The notes under the pieces were generated by a model. That model was not told the origin of the DNA. It worked only from the letters and a program-made list of their open reading frames with translations, and did not search any database. Source: Pseudochrobactrum sp. sp1633 (GTDB lineage Bacteria > Pseudomonadota > Alphaproteobacteria > Rhizobiales > Rhizobiaceae). Taken from it: 64,000 bases of DNA. Positions 55,264-64,000 of this stretch are shown here, piece by piece (position 1 is the stretch's first letter; every line of letters starts with the position of its first letter). The translations under genes were made by a program, and so were the position numbers. The DNA is taken from contig NZ_JARRAE010000004.1 in NCBI RefSeq assembly GCF_030376605.1, positions 1 to 64,000 on the forward strand, read 5' to 3'.

Positions 55264-56682
55264 ATGACCTCCCTCCCTTTATCTGCGAACCGCGCCGCCC
55301 TTCTGGATCAACAGGCTGCCGACAGCCGGCCGATATGGCTGGTCACACCGGAGATGCTGGCGAATGGTCAGTTCCCGCAAACTGTTCTCAACTGGGCAAA
55401 AGCCAATACCTATAAAGGTAAAGCCGGACAGTTACTGACACTGGCCGATGAGCAGGGTCAGATCAGCGGCGCTTTATTCGGCATTGAACCGGCGGACAAA
55501 GACAAAAGCGGCGAAGGCCGTCTGATTGGTGGTAAACTTGCCCGCCTGCTGCCTGCCGGTAATTGGCATACTGAAGGCAAAGCAGATCATGCCGAATTAT
55601 TCGCAGTCAGCTTCCTGCTCGGCGGCTACCAGTTCAACCGCTATAAAAAAGAGGCCGCAATTGACGAACAAGGAAGTGTGCGCCTGTTCATTTCCGGCCT
55701 GATAGATATCACCGAGACCCGCCGCTTGGCCGATGCCAGTGCCATGACCCGCGATCTGATTAATACACCAACCAGCGACATGGGACCGGATGCACTGGAA
55801 CAGGCAGCACGCACGCTTGCCGATACCTATGGTGCCAAATTCAACGCTGTTATCGGCGACGAGTTACTGAAGCAAAATTTCCCGATGATCCATGCAGTCG
55901 GCCGCGCCAGCGACAAAGCCCCGCGCCTGATTGATTTCAGCTGGGGTAAAGACAGTGATCCGAAAGTGACCTTGGTCGGCAAAGGCGTATGCTTTGATAC
56001 CGGTGGTCTCGACATCAAGCCTGCCAGCGGCATGTTGCTGATGAAAAAAGATATGGGCGGCGCGGCCAATGTGCTGGGTCTGGCACGTATGATTATGGAC
56101 GCCAAACTGCCTGTGCGTCTGCGCGTGCTGATCCCTGCCGTTGAAAACTCCATTGCCGGCAATGCGTTTCGCCCAAGCGACATCCTGACCTCCCGTCAGG
56201 GACAGACCGTTGAAATCGGCAATACTGATGCGGAAGGCCGTTTGGTTCTGGCCGATGCGCTGACCTTAGCCGACGAAGAAAATCCGGATCTCATCATTGA
56301 TATGGCCACACTGACCGGTGCAGCCCGTGTGGCACTGGGGCCTGACTTGCCGCCATTCTACAGCCATGATGAGGCTTTTGCGGCACAAGTGGCAGAACAG
56401 GCCACCGCACAGTCCGATCCGCTCTGGCATATGCCGCTCTGGGCACCTTATGAGGCCAAACTCGCATCCAAAGTTGCGGATATCAACAATGTAACCACTG
56501 ACGGATTTGCCGGTTCTGTCACAGCTGCCCTGTTCCTTTCGCGTTTTGTCAAAAATGCCAAGGTCTGGGGTCACTTCGACATTTACGGCTGGACACCGGT
56601 TGAGAAATCCGCAGCCACTGTCGGTGGTGCTGCACAAGGCATTCGTACCCTCTATCAGGTTATCAAACAGCGCTACTCTTAA
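55264..56682 (+). CDS. Leucyl aminopeptidase (M17 family)
   Basis: Cytosolic two-metal exopeptidase of 472 residues. The catalytic C-terminal half has VGKGVCFDTGGLDIKPASGM, MKKDMGGAAN and the family signature NTDAEGRL, then a distinct N-terminal half without a signal peptide. It frees N-terminal residues, which fits the peptide importer elsewhere in the window only in a general way. It is followed by a MarR gene after 93 bases. Confidence 0.93.
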   Translation: MTSLPLSANRAALLDQQAADSRPIWLVTPEMLANGQFPQTVLNWAKANTYKGKAGQLLTLADEQGQISGALFGIEPADKDKSGEGRLIGGKLARLLPAGNWHTEGKADHAELFAVSFLLGGYQFNRYKKEAAIDEQGSVRLFISGLIDITETRRLADASAMTRDLINTPTSDMGPDALEQAARTLADTYGAKFNAVIGDELLKQNFPMIHAVGRASDKAPRLIDFSWGKDSDPKVTLVGKGVCFDTGGLDIKPASGMLLMKKDMGGAANVLGLARMIMDAKLPVRLRVLIPAVENSIAGNAFRPSDILTSRQGQTVEIGNTDAEGRLVLADALTLADEENPDLIIDMATLTGAARVALGPDLPPFYSHDEAFAAQVAEQATAQSDPLWHMPLWAPYEAKLASKVADINNVTTDGFAGSVTAALFLSRFVKNAKVWGHFDIYGWTPVEKSAATVGGAAQGIRTLYQVIKQRYS

Positions 56683-56775
56683 GCCTCTTGCAGGCTTCGC
56701 CTAAAAGCGGTTCTATAAGCCAAACAGCCTGCCTGTGAGTGACAGGCAGGCCTCTCTATTAGGTAAGCGGTATTC

Positions 56776-57126
56776 ATGGCTGTCGAGTTAAAACCATTAC
56801 AGGCGCTGACGCTGTTACAAACCGTTTCCCTGTCACAGGTACGCGACGAAACCCATGATCTGACATGGCGGCAAATGGCCATACTGCTGACAATCTATCT
56901 TGAAACACCGCCCCATACAGTACGCGCGCTGGCCGCACGTCTTGGTGTTACAAAACCTGTTATTACCCGTGCGCTGGATACGATGGGCACGATGGGGCTG
57001 GTCAGCCGCCATCGCGATCCGCAGGATCTGCGCAATGTCCTGATTAAACGAACTGTCAGCGGCGCGCTTTATGTTGAAAGACTGGGCGACCGCGTTATTG
57101 CAAAATCCAGGGAACTACCTTTATGA
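56776..57126 (+). CDS. MarR-family transcriptional regulator (short)
   Basis: The 116-residue protein has a MarR winged helix (LTIYLETPPHTVRALAARLGVTKPVITRALDTMG, then GLVSRHRDPQDLRNVLIKRT). It is shorter than usual members (about 140). Its stop overlaps the next start by ATGA, so regulator and cell-wall hydrolase are made together. No operator could be singled out. Confidence 0.87.
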   Translation: MAVELKPLQALTLLQTVSLSQVRDETHDLTWRQMAILLTIYLETPPHTVRALAARLGVTKPVITRALDTMGTMGLVSRHRDPQDLRNVLIKRTVSGALYVERLGDRVIAKSRELPL

Positions 57127-57983
57127 CCCAGCCTGACCGCCGTCTCCACGCCTATCGCCCCGATCTGGCAGATAGTGCTTTACGCGGAAAAGTCGATGCC
57201 GCTGCTTTCACAGATGGCAAACGCAAACGTGTGATCGTTCCCGTAAGTGATCTGCGCAGCAAGCCTGAGCAGGCCAGCGGCCCGCAGAGCCAAATTCTCT
57301 ATGGCGATGAAGTCACCGTCTTTGAACAGGCCAATGGCTGGAGCTGGGTGCAATCTGTGCGTGACGGCTATGTCGGCTATATGCCCGACAGCGAACTGGG
57401 CGAGACCAGCAATAAACCAACCCATCGCATCTGCGTACCGCGCACTTTCATCTATTCCGGTGCTGATCTGCGTTTCCGCCACACCGCCGCTCTGTCCCTC
57501 GGCTCTGTGGTAGAGATCACTGAATTTGTTGAAAATCGCGGCAGCCGTTACGGCATGCTACCGGATGGCTCAGCGATTTTCGCCAAGCATTTGCGGGCTA
57601 TTGATGAGACTGTTGCCGATTATGTCACCACAGCTGAAAGCCTGATCAACACGCCTTATCTCTGGGGCGGTACATCCGGTTTTGGTATTGACTGCTCCGG
57701 TCTGGTGCAACTTGCCATGCTGGACGCAGGGCGCGATGTTTTGCGCGATTCCGACATGCAGGGTGATCATCTGGGTGATGTGATTGATGCCGGTGAGAAT
57801 TATGCCAATCTGCAGCGTGGCGATCTGGTGTTCTGGCCGGGTCATGTGGCGATTATGGCCAGCCCCGATATGATGATCCATGCCAATGGCCACACCATGA
57901 CTGTGGCCTATGAGCCATTGCGCGAAGCAATTGAGCGGATCGCTTATTTATATGACTTACCCAGCCATTTTAGGCGCCCGTAA
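57123..57983 (+). CDS. NlpC/P60-family peptidoglycan endopeptidase with SH3-like domains
   Basis: The 286-residue protein has two SH3-like segments in the first half (VSDLRSKPEQASGPQSQILYGDEVTVF-like, then a second near 100-150) and a C-terminal NlpC/P60 domain with the catalytic Cys in DCSGLVQLAML, His in GHVAIM and a third polar residue in HANGH. No signal peptide is seen, so export is unexplained; family members in Rhizobiales are known without one. A bidirectional terminator follows. Confidence 0.9.
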   Translation: MTQPDRRLHAYRPDLADSALRGKVDAAAFTDGKRKRVIVPVSDLRSKPEQASGPQSQILYGDEVTVFEQANGWSWVQSVRDGYVGYMPDSELGETSNKPTHRICVPRTFIYSGADLRFRHTAALSLGSVVEITEFVENRGSRYGMLPDGSAIFAKHLRAIDETVADYVTTAESLINTPYLWGGTSGFGIDCSGLVQLAMLDAGRDVLRDSDMQGDHLGDVIDAGENYANLQRGDLVFWPGHVAIMASPDMMIHANGHTMTVAYEPLREAIERIAYLYDLPSHFRRP

Positions 57984-57984
57984 A

Positions 57985-58020
57985 AATAAAAAAGCCGCTG
58001 AAAATTCAGCGGCTTTTTTA
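57985..58020. terminator. Bidirectional terminator
   Basis: AAAGCCGCTGAA and TTCAGCGGCTTT pair around AA, with A and T runs on either side. It ends the NlpC gene and the convergent dehydrogenase gene. Confidence 0.93.
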
Positions 58021-58035
58021 ATAAATTCGATGCGC

Positions 58036-59037
58036 TTAAACCTTTGGCGGCAACACGCGGTCCGGTGCGCGGTGCCCGTCCCAGAAAGCGCGGATATTGA
58101 CGATGACTTTATCGCCCATATCAATACGTCCCTCCATCGTGGCAGAGCCCATATGTGGCAGCATCACCACTTTGCCTTCAGCAGCCAGTTTCAGCAAACG
58201 TGGGTCAACCGCTGGATGCTGCTCAAACACATCAAGACCAGCGCCTGCAAGTTTGCCCTGCTCGATCTGATGGATCAGGGCATTTTCATCGACAATCTCG
58301 CCGCGTGATGTGTTCACGAGATAGGCATTCGGCTGCATCAGCTCGATGCGCCGCGCTGACAAAAGGTGAAATGTTGCCGGTGTCGAAGGGCAGTTGACGG
58401 AAATAATATCCATCCGCGCCAGCATCTGGTCGAGGCTGTCCCAATAGGTTGCTTCCAACTCTTCCTCAACCGCCGCATGAACCCGCTTGCGGTTGTGATA
58501 GTGAATAGCCAGACCAAAAGCTTTGGCACGGCGCGCAACAGCGGTGCCAATGCGGCCCATGCCAACAATACCGAGGCGCTTGCCCCAGATGCGGCGACCC
58601 AGCATCCATGTCGGAGACCAGCCCGGCCATTCACCGGAAGTAGAAAATATATTCGCTCCCTGCACGAGGCGGCGCGGCACTGAAAGGATCAGCCCCATTG
58701 CCATATCGGCGGTGTCTTCTGTCAGCACATTAGGGGTATTGGTTACCGCAATGCCGCGTTTGGCAGCAGCAGCAACATCAACATTGTCCACGCCATTGCC
58801 GAAATTGGCGATCAGTTTCAGATTGGCACCGGCCTGCTCAATCAATTCTGCGTCAATCACATCGCGAATCGTCGGCACCAGCACATCGGCCTCGCGCATG
58901 GCTGCGGCCAGCTCTTCACGCGACATTTTATGATCATCAATATTCAGGCGCGCATCAAACAATTCGCGCATGCGCGTTTCAACCGGATCCGGCAATTTCC
59001 GGGTAATGACGACCAATGGTTTCTTTTTGCCCGACAT
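58036..59037 (-). CDS. D-2-hydroxyacid dehydrogenase (glyoxylate reductase type)
   Basis: The 333-residue NAD(P)-dependent enzyme has the Rossmann motif GMGRIGTAVARR near 155, the catalytic Arg in NTSRGEIVDE, Glu in the FEQHP region and His in LPHMGSATMEG. It reduces glyoxylate or hydroxypyruvate. The frame is open much further upstream (to 59463), but the family starts at MSGKKKPLV, 59037, with AAGGGGT upstream. It is a separate lineage from the Yej-linked enzyme in this window. Confidence 0.91.
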   Translation of the reverse strand: MSGKKKPLVVITRKLPDPVETRMRELFDARLNIDDHKMSREELAAAMREADVLVPTIRDVIDAELIEQAGANLKLIANFGNGVDNVDVAAAAKRGIAVTNTPNVLTEDTADMAMGLILSVPRRLVQGANIFSTSGEWPGWSPTWMLGRRIWGKRLGIVGMGRIGTAVARRAKAFGLAIHYHNRKRVHAAVEEELEATYWDSLDQMLARMDIISVNCPSTPATFHLLSARRIELMQPNAYLVNTSRGEIVDENALIHQIEQGKLAGAGLDVFEQHPAVDPRLLKLAAEGKVVMLPHMGSATMEGRIDMGDKVIVNIRAFWDGHRAPDRVLPPKV

Positions 59038-59231
59038 TTCTACCCCTTTGATGTGTCGCGTTGAGACCTCCTTAACCAAGAAGGTGCAGAGTGCGGCATT
59101 GTCATGGTTCATCACCTGTCTAGCAAGGCAGACGAACAAAGACAAAGAAAAACCGCCGGTCTGGGTAAGCCATTTTAATACACAATCCGGTGATGGTAAT
59201 ATACCACAATATAAGCCGGTCGGGACTGTGA

Positions 59232-59885
59232 ATGAAACTGCATATGCGTAAAACAGAAAAATCAAAATTTTATCTGCTGATGGCCGCAAGCCTCCTTTCC
59301 GGTTTATTTCTGCTGCCTTCTTTAACCGGAGGACATCGCGCAAATGCACAAAATGCCGACACACAACAGGAAGCCCCCGCGCTTGAAGAGGGCCCGTCCG
59401 GTGAAGAGCCATCATCCAAAGAAACAGCTTCTTCCGCCAATCTGGGGCCAAGCGGCCTGCCAATTCCTCGTTTTGTCAGCCTGAAACCTGCCCGCGTGAA
59501 TATCCGTGTTGGTCCGGGGCGCGATTATGGTGTTTCATGGCTTTATACAAAGTCCGGCCTGCCGGTCGAAATTATTCAGGAATATGATAACTGGCGGCGT
59601 ATCCGCGATGCAGACGGCACAGAAGGCTGGGTTTATCAGTCGCTTCTCGCCGGCAAGCGCACAGCGATTGTTGCACCGTGGGAACGCGGCAAAAGCGAGA
59701 ATCTGATTGATCTTTATGCCAGTGCCAGTGACACATCTCGCGTGATTGCCCGTGCAGAACCGGGTGTCATCAGCACGATCCGTGAATGCAACGGCCAGTG
59801 GTGCCAGCTCGATGTTCAGGGCGAACGCGGCTGGATCCGGCAGACACTGATCTGGGGCGCCTATCCCGGCGAAGTTTTTGACTAA
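59232..59885 (+). CDS. Secreted SH3-domain protein
   Basis: The 217-residue protein has an N-terminal signal segment (FYLLMAASLLSGLFLLPSL), an acidic linker, and two SH3_4-type units (LKPARVNIRVGPGRDYGVSW and LIDLYASASDTSRVIARAEPG) from about 80 on. Such proteins bind peptidoglycan or stay in the periplasm; role unknown. The ATG at 59232 has a weak ribosome binding site. miaB follows 100 bases later. Confidence 0.85.
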   Translation: MKLHMRKTEKSKFYLLMAASLLSGLFLLPSLTGGHRANAQNADTQQEAPALEEGPSGEEPSSKETASSANLGPSGLPIPRFVSLKPARVNIRVGPGRDYGVSWLYTKSGLPVEIIQEYDNWRRIRDADGTEGWVYQSLLAGKRTAIVAPWERGKSENLIDLYASASDTSRVIARAEPGVISTIRECNGQWCQLDVQGERGWIRQTLIWGAYPGEVFD

Positions 59886-59987
59886 GCGAAGCAAAGGCCT
59901 GATCGTAAAATCCATCTGAGTCTTCATACTGGTTTGCGCGCATCTGTCCCCTTCTCAACGTAAGGGAAAAGCGTTAAAAGCCGCTCC

Positions 59988-61415
59988 ATGAAGGATCAAA
60001 CAGCACCCCAACCGCATCACGAGACCTCAGACGCCGTGCTTGGCGTCTCAACGTCCGGTAATGACCTGTCCAACAGCCGCAAGGTTTTTGTTAAAACCTA
60101 TGGCTGCCAGATGAATGTCTATGACAGTCAGCGCATGGCCGACAGCCTGGCCAGCGAAGGCTACGTCACCACCGACTCTGCCGATGATGCGGATATGGTG
60201 CTGATTAATACCTGCCACATCCGTGAAAAAGCCTCCGAAAAACTGTATTCCGCGCTGGGTCGTCTGCGCAATTTGAAGAATAAACGCCAGGCTGACGGCA
60301 AAGACCTGATTATCGGCGTTGCCGGTTGCGTGGCACAGGCCGAAGGCGATGAAATTCTGCGTCGTTCCCCGACCGTTGATCTCGTGGTCGGCCCGCAGAC
60401 CTATCACCGTCTGCCGCAGGCATTGGCACAGGTGCGTGAAGGTCTTCAGGTTGTTGACACCGAATATGCGGTGGAAGACAAGTTTGAACATCTCCCAGTT
60501 GCCAGCCGCGAGCAGGTTCGTAAACGTGGTGTCTCCGCATTTCTGACCGTGCAGGAAGGCTGCGATAAATTCTGCACTTTCTGCGTGGTGCCTTATACAC
60601 GCGGTTCTGAAGTTTCCCGTTCTGTTGCCCAGATCGTTAATGAAGCCACGAAGCTGGCACAGGCCGGTGTGCGTGATCTGACGCTGCTCGGCCAGAATGT
60701 GAATGGCTGGCATGGTGCAGGTGATGACGGCCGTGAATGGGGCTTGGGTGAGCTGCTCTACCGCTTGGCAGAAATTCCGGGCATTGCCCGTTTGCGCTAC
60801 ACCACCAGCCATCCGCGCGATATGGATGAAACGCTGATCAAAGCGCATGGTGATCTCGATATTCTGATGCCTTATCTGCATCTGCCGGTGCAGTCTGGTT
60901 CAGACCGCATTCTGAAAGCTATGAACCGCAAGCATAAAGGCGAGGATTATATCCAACTCATTCAGCGCATTCGTGCTGTGCGCCCTGACCTTGCCTTGTC
61001 CGGTGATTTTATTGTCGGCTTCCCCGGTGAAACCGATCAGGATTTTGAAGACACAATGCAGCTGGTGCGTGACGTGGGCTATGCACAGGCCTATTCGTTC
61101 AAATATTCACCACGTCCCGGTACACCGGGCGCTGATCTGCCTGACCATGTGGACGAGGCCGTCAAGGATGAACGCTTGCAGCGTCTACAGACGCTGCTCA
61201 GCGAACAGCAATATGCATTTCAGAATAGTCTTGTCGGTACGGAAATGGATGTTCTTCTGGAAAAACCGGGGCGCTTTGAAGGCCAGATGATCGGCCGTTC
61301 ACCGTGGCTTATTCCGGTCATTCTTGACAATGAAACGGGTGAAGTCGGCGATATGATCCGTGTACGCGTGATCTCAACCGGCACCAACAGCCTTGTCGCC
61401 GAAAAAATAGCTTAA
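59988..61415 (+). CDS. miaB: tRNA-2-methylthio-N6-dimethylallyladenosine synthase
   Basis: Radical-SAM methylthiotransferase, 475 residues. The UPF0004 domain has Cys in [17 protein letters not shown] and AGCVAQAE for one Fe-S cluster; the radical SAM motif is [11 protein letters not shown]; a TRAM domain closes the protein (about 405-470). It modifies A37 of tRNAs. Start at 59988; a repeat element begins at its stop. Confidence 0.96.
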   Translation: MKDQTAPQPHHETSDAVLGVSTSGNDLSNSRKVFVKTYGCQMNVYDSQRMADSLASEGYVTTDSADDADMVLINTCHIREKASEKLYSALGRLRNLKNKRQADGKDLIIGVAGCVAQAEGDEILRRSPTVDLVVGPQTYHRLPQALAQVREGLQVVDTEYAVEDKFEHLPVASREQVRKRGVSAFLTVQEGCDKFCTFCVVPYTRGSEVSRSVAQIVNEATKLAQAGVRDLTLLGQNVNGWHGAGDDGREWGLGELLYRLAEIPGIARLRYTTSHPRDMDETLIKAHGDLDILMPYLHLPVQSGSDRILKAMNRKHKGEDYIQLIQRIRAVRPDLALSGDFIVGFPGETDQDFEDTMQLVRDVGYAQAYSFKYSPRPGTPGADLPDHVDEAVKDERLQRLQTLLSEQQYAFQNSLVGTEMDVLLEKPGRFEGQMIGRSPWLIPVILDNETGEVGDMIRVRVISTGTNSLVAEKIA

Positions 61416-61561
61416 AGCGCTTCCGGCAACAGTGCGCAGTACCTACGAAGAGCAATCAGTCCAGTGGACTGATTGATGATCCCGCTTCAATGTATAGGAT
61501 ATGCGTAAAAACAAAGGTTTCGAGCCGATTCAAAATTCAGTTTCAACTGAAACCGCTCTAA
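61412..61561. repeat. 150-base palindromic repeat element after miaB
   Basis: Begins TTAAAGCG at the miaB stop and ends CGCTCTAA, so the ends are inverted. It holds a perfect 23-base palindrome at 61453-61475 (CAATCAGTCCA, then G, then its complement) and a GTTTCA-AC-TGAAAC dyad near its end. This looks like one of the short intergenic elements of Rhizobiales. Confidence 0.6.
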
Positions 61562-61664
61562 ATAATGCTCAAGCCCTGAACGGCTCTGCTTTCCCGCGTG
61601 ACAGTGTCATTAATCTGTACCATAATCGTGTCAAATATGATCCGTCACGGCGGATCAGCGCCTC

Positions 61665-61708
61665 TTAGAACGTCCTGCGTCTTATGGGCGTACAAAGGTC
61701 GCTCTGAC
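61665..61708. repeat. Palindromic intergenic repeat, copy 2
   Basis: Starts TTAGAACG and ends CGCTCTGA, sharing ACAAAGGTCGCTCT with the copy at 33548-33594. The two differ mostly in the inner part. With the 150-base element it fills most of the 333-base miaB-phoH gap (61416-61748); 61562-61664 shows no gene. Confidence 0.6.
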
Positions 61709-61748
61709 AGTTTAAATGTAAAGCCAAACCGCAATCAAGGAGAGCCGG

Positions 61749-62876
61749 TTGAACGTCACCACGGGCAAACAGGTTACTAAAGAACTGAAAAACCCCGCCA
61801 CCACAATCCCTGCACTGCAGGATGGCGCGTCCGATATGGCTCATATTGTCCTCGACTTTGACAGCAACCGGCTGGCCAGTGCGCTGTTCGGACAATTCGA
61901 CGAAAATCTTAGTTATATTGAGCAAAAGCTCGGCGTTGATGTGCGCTCAAAAGGCAATCAGCTGATCCTGCGCGGTGAAGCTGCTGCCACGGCACAGGCA
62001 CGCATGGCACTGGATCACCTCTATTCGCTTTTGCAAAAGGGGCATGATCTGAGCAAGTCCGATGTCGATGGTGCATTGCGCATGGCCGCCACTGCCACAC
62101 CGGTGAGTGACGATCAGCTGAGCCTGCCGACATTGGAATCCAAAGCGCGTCTCTCCGCAGCGCAGATCTCCACACGCAAAAAGACCATCTTTGCCCGCAC
62201 GCCGACGCAGGATGCCTATATGCGTGCGATGGAGCGCTCGGAACTGGTGTTCGGCACCGGCCCTGCCGGTACGGGTAAAACCTATCTCGCCGTTGCTCAT
62301 GCCGCTATGCTGCTGGAACGCGGTCTGGTGGAGCGTATTGTGCTTTCCCGCCCGGCGGTTGAAGCCGGTGAGCGGCTCGGCTTTTTGCCCGGTGACATGA
62401 AAGAGAAGGTCGACCCTTATCTGCGCCCTCTCTACGATGCACTTTATGACATGATCCCTGCGGATAAAGTCGAGCGTGCACTGGCTGCCGGCGTGATTGA
62501 AATTGCACCTCTCGCTTTCATGCGCGGGCGCACACTGGCACATGCTGCTGTCATCCTCGATGAGGCGCAAAATACGACAACCATGCAGATGAAAATGTTC
62601 CTGACCCGCTTGGGCGAAGGGTCTCGTATGATTGTCACCGGCGATCCGAGCCAGATCGATCTGCCGATCGGTCAGAAATCCGGCCTTGTGGAAGCGCTGG
62701 AAATTTTGGGTGATGTTGAGAATATTGTTACTGTGCGTTTCAGTGACAAAGATGTGGTGCGTCACCCGATGGTTGCTGCAATTGTCCGTGCTTATGAAAA
62801 GCGCGGCGCTGCCCGAACACTCAGCCGCCAAAAACACATTGTTACTGAGGGTGAAAACACGCCTTCAGAAACCTAA
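61749..62876 (+). CDS. phoH: PhoH-family ATPase
   Basis: The 375-residue protein has a PhoH ATPase domain with Walker A (GTGPAGTGKTYLAVAHA near 180) and Walker B (VILDEAQN), and a KH-like N-terminal part (LRGEAAATAQARMALDHLYS). It probably acts in RNA metabolism with YbeY. The start is TTG with AAGGAGAG upstream. The miaB-phoH-ybeY-corC order is conserved. Confidence 0.94.
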   Translation: MNVTTGKQVTKELKNPATTIPALQDGASDMAHIVLDFDSNRLASALFGQFDENLSYIEQKLGVDVRSKGNQLILRGEAAATAQARMALDHLYSLLQKGHDLSKSDVDGALRMAATATPVSDDQLSLPTLESKARLSAAQISTRKKTIFARTPTQDAYMRAMERSELVFGTGPAGTGKTYLAVAHAAMLLERGLVERIVLSRPAVEAGERLGFLPGDMKEKVDPYLRPLYDALYDMIPADKVERALAAGVIEIAPLAFMRGRTLAHAAVILDEAQNTTTMQMKMFLTRLGEGSRMIVTGDPSQIDLPIGQKSGLVEALEILGDVENIVTVRFSDKDVVRHPMVAAIVRAYEKRGAARTLSRQKHIVTEGENTPSET

Positions 62877-62906
62877 ATACATATTCTGACTATATCTGAT
62901 CTGTTT

Positions 62907-62940
62907 AACAGCCCGCCTTTTTTTGCACAGGCGGGCTGTT
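62907..62940 (+). terminator. GC-rich hairpin between phoH and ybeY
   Basis: AACAGCCCGCC pairs with GGCGGGCTGTT, but the T-run is in the loop and no good T-tail follows. It may weaken read-through into ybeY, 31 bases later. Confidence 0.5.
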
Positions 62941-62971
62941 ATCTTAGTTATTAGGCTCTCACGGAACTGAA

Positions 62972-63466
62972 ATGATAACAATCGACATCCTTACTGAAAG
63001 CCCGCTCTGGGGTGACAGTGAAACTTACGAAACACTTGCACAATCCTGCGTTGATGCTGTCTGGGCGCGGCTTGAACTGCCGAAAAAACCGACAGAACTG
63101 AGTCTTGTCCTGACCGATGACGCCTCGATCCGCACCATCAATGCGGAATGGCGCAATAAAGACAAAGCCACCAATGTGCTGTCTTTTCCGGCTTTTGACA
63201 TCGCGCCGGGCGACGCACCGGGGCCGATGCTCGGCGATATTATTATTGCGCGGGAAACAGTTGAACGCGAAGCACAAGAAGAAAACAAAAGTTTTGACCA
63301 GCACCTGCATCACATGATTGTGCATGGCCTGCTGCATCTTCTGGGCTATGACCATGAGGATGATGAAGAAGCGGAAGAAATGGAAGGACTGGAGCGCGAA
63401 ATTCTTCATGCTCTTGCCATACCTGATCCTTATACTGTACATTCAACCGATAATGAAAACGATTGA
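62972..63466 (+). CDS. ybeY: Endoribonuclease YbeY
   Basis: Zinc-dependent RNase for 16S rRNA 3' end maturation and ribosome quality control, 164 residues. The zinc motif [11 protein letters not shown] is at about 115-125, preceded by NVLSFPAF. It lies 2 bases before the corC-like start. Confidence 0.95.
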   Translation: MITIDILTESPLWGDSETYETLAQSCVDAVWARLELPKKPTELSLVLTDDASIRTINAEWRNKDKATNVLSFPAFDIAPGDAPGPMLGDIIIARETVEREAQEENKSFDQHLHHMIVHGLLHLLGYDHEDDEEAEEMEGLEREILHALAIPDPYTVHSTDNEND

Positions 63467-63468
63467 CC

Positions 63469-64000
63469 ATGGCTGATCAGACTAATCACAACTCTTCAAC
63501 GGGCGCTGTTAACAGCGACGCCGTTTCTCAGAATGATCCGGAAGCGCAGAGTACGGGGCAAAGTCCTGTACGGTCGGGGGGAGCCGAAAAACGCTCGCTC
63601 TTTGCCGGATTATTTCCGTTTCTCCGTTCCCGCCAGACCAGCTCGATCCGTGAGGATTTGACAGATGCATTGTCTGATGATGCCGGCGGAGACACCGCTT
63701 TTTCTGCAGAAGAAAAGGCAATGCTCAACAATATTTTGCGCCTGCGGGAGCTTCGCGTTGATGACGTGATGATCAGCCGCGCCGATATTGAAGCGATTGA
63801 ATATTCAACACCGCTTGGTGAACTGCTGGAACTGTTTGAATCGTCCGGCCACTCCCGTATGCCGGTTTATGTTGAGACGCTCGATGATGCGCGCGGGATG
63901 ATCCATATCCGCGATGTTCTCAACTACATTACCCGTATGAGCAGACAGCAAGCTTCCGATACGGAAACCGCTGCCGCTGCCAAGCGCTATGATCTTTCTA
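63469..64000 (+). CDS. CorC/TlyC-family CBS-domain protein (partial, right edge)
   Basis: The frame from ATG 63469 stays open to the window edge (177 codons seen). After a polar N-terminus with acidic and Ser-rich parts, the protein shows LRELRVDDVMISRADIEAI, HSRMPVYVETLDDARGMIHIRDVLNY, the first CBS domain typical of CorC/TlyC (hemolysin-like, linked to Mg/Co efflux or membrane repair). It follows ybeY with 2 bases between, the usual order. The second CBS and the C-terminal domain are outside the window. Confidence 0.88.
   Translation, partial: MADQTNHNSSTGAVNSDAVSQNDPEAQSTGQSPVRSGGAEKRSLFAGLFPFLRSRQTSSIREDLTDALSDDAGGDTAFSAEEKAMLNNILRLRELRVDDVMISRADIEAIEYSTPLGELLELFESSGHSRMPVYVETLDDARGMIHIRDVLNYITRMSRQQASDTETAAAAKRYDLS

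Noticed and set aside
58036-59463. Long N-terminal extension of the hydroxyacid dehydrogenase
   Set aside because: Family members start at MSGKKKPLV (59037); the extension has no likeness and no ribosome binding site.

Overview
The window reads as a piece of the primary chromosome of an alphaproteobacterium of the order Hyphomicrobiales (Rhizobiales), most like Brucellaceae (Ochrobactrum, Pseudochrobactrum or Brucella type). The evidence is a class II EPSP synthase closely resembling the CP4 type, the FYDLN acidic protein, the miaB-phoH-ybeY-corC order, the deoB-mutM-echA-rpsT-dnaA order, a DnaX of the alphaproteobacterial kind, and CtrA and GANTC (CcrM) signals near dnaA. The genus is inference only.

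Bases 1 to about 7,650 are an accessory island, visibly richer in A+T than the rest. It holds a SIR2-domain protein that runs off the left edge (a probable NAD-consuming anti-phage effector, TTG start, on the minus strand), a divergent PP2A-like metallophosphoesterase, an HTH protein, and a translationally coupled operon of a large serine recombinase with two ParB/RepB-like proteins. The island stops at an intact tRNA-Ala(GGC). Its other end lies outside the window.

Bases 7,650 to 33,550 are core chromosome: FYDLN protein, aroA-cmk-rpsA, a membrane-tailed GH108 muramidase, a YeiH-like exporter with its divergent LysR regulator, MltB-type transglycosylase, recR, ybaB, dnaX and the SRP RNA, HIT and NADH-pyrophosphatase genes, pheA, kdsB, a membrane cytochrome c, a small PhnA-C protein, and a Yej-type peptide ABC importer operon with two different binding proteins, which ends in a hydroxyacid dehydrogenase.

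Bases 33,550 to 43,660 hold replication and repair genes: GNAT, a ThiF/MoeB-like enzyme, recF, dnaN, dnaA, a 1-kb gene-free interval with a perfect CtrA box and a dense GANTC cluster, then rpsT, echA, mutM and deoB. Bases 43,750 to 55,090 are a Tad (Flp-type) pilus locus: tadG-like, tadE-like and a short secretin-N gene on the minus strand, cpaA and cpaB-cpaC-cpaD-cpaE-cpaF-tadB-tadC on the plus strand, and tadD on the minus strand. No Flp pilin gene is visible. Bases 55,260 to 64,000 carry a leucyl aminopeptidase, a MarR regulator coupled to an NlpC/P60 hydrolase, a hydroxyacid dehydrogenase, an SH3-domain secreted protein, then miaB, two repeat elements, phoH, ybeY and the start of a corC/tlyC-like gene cut by the right edge.

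The most notable parts are the SIR2 gene, the recombinase-ParB-RepB operon, the dnaA-rpsT regulatory interval, and a terminator facing the wrong way inside the tad operon.
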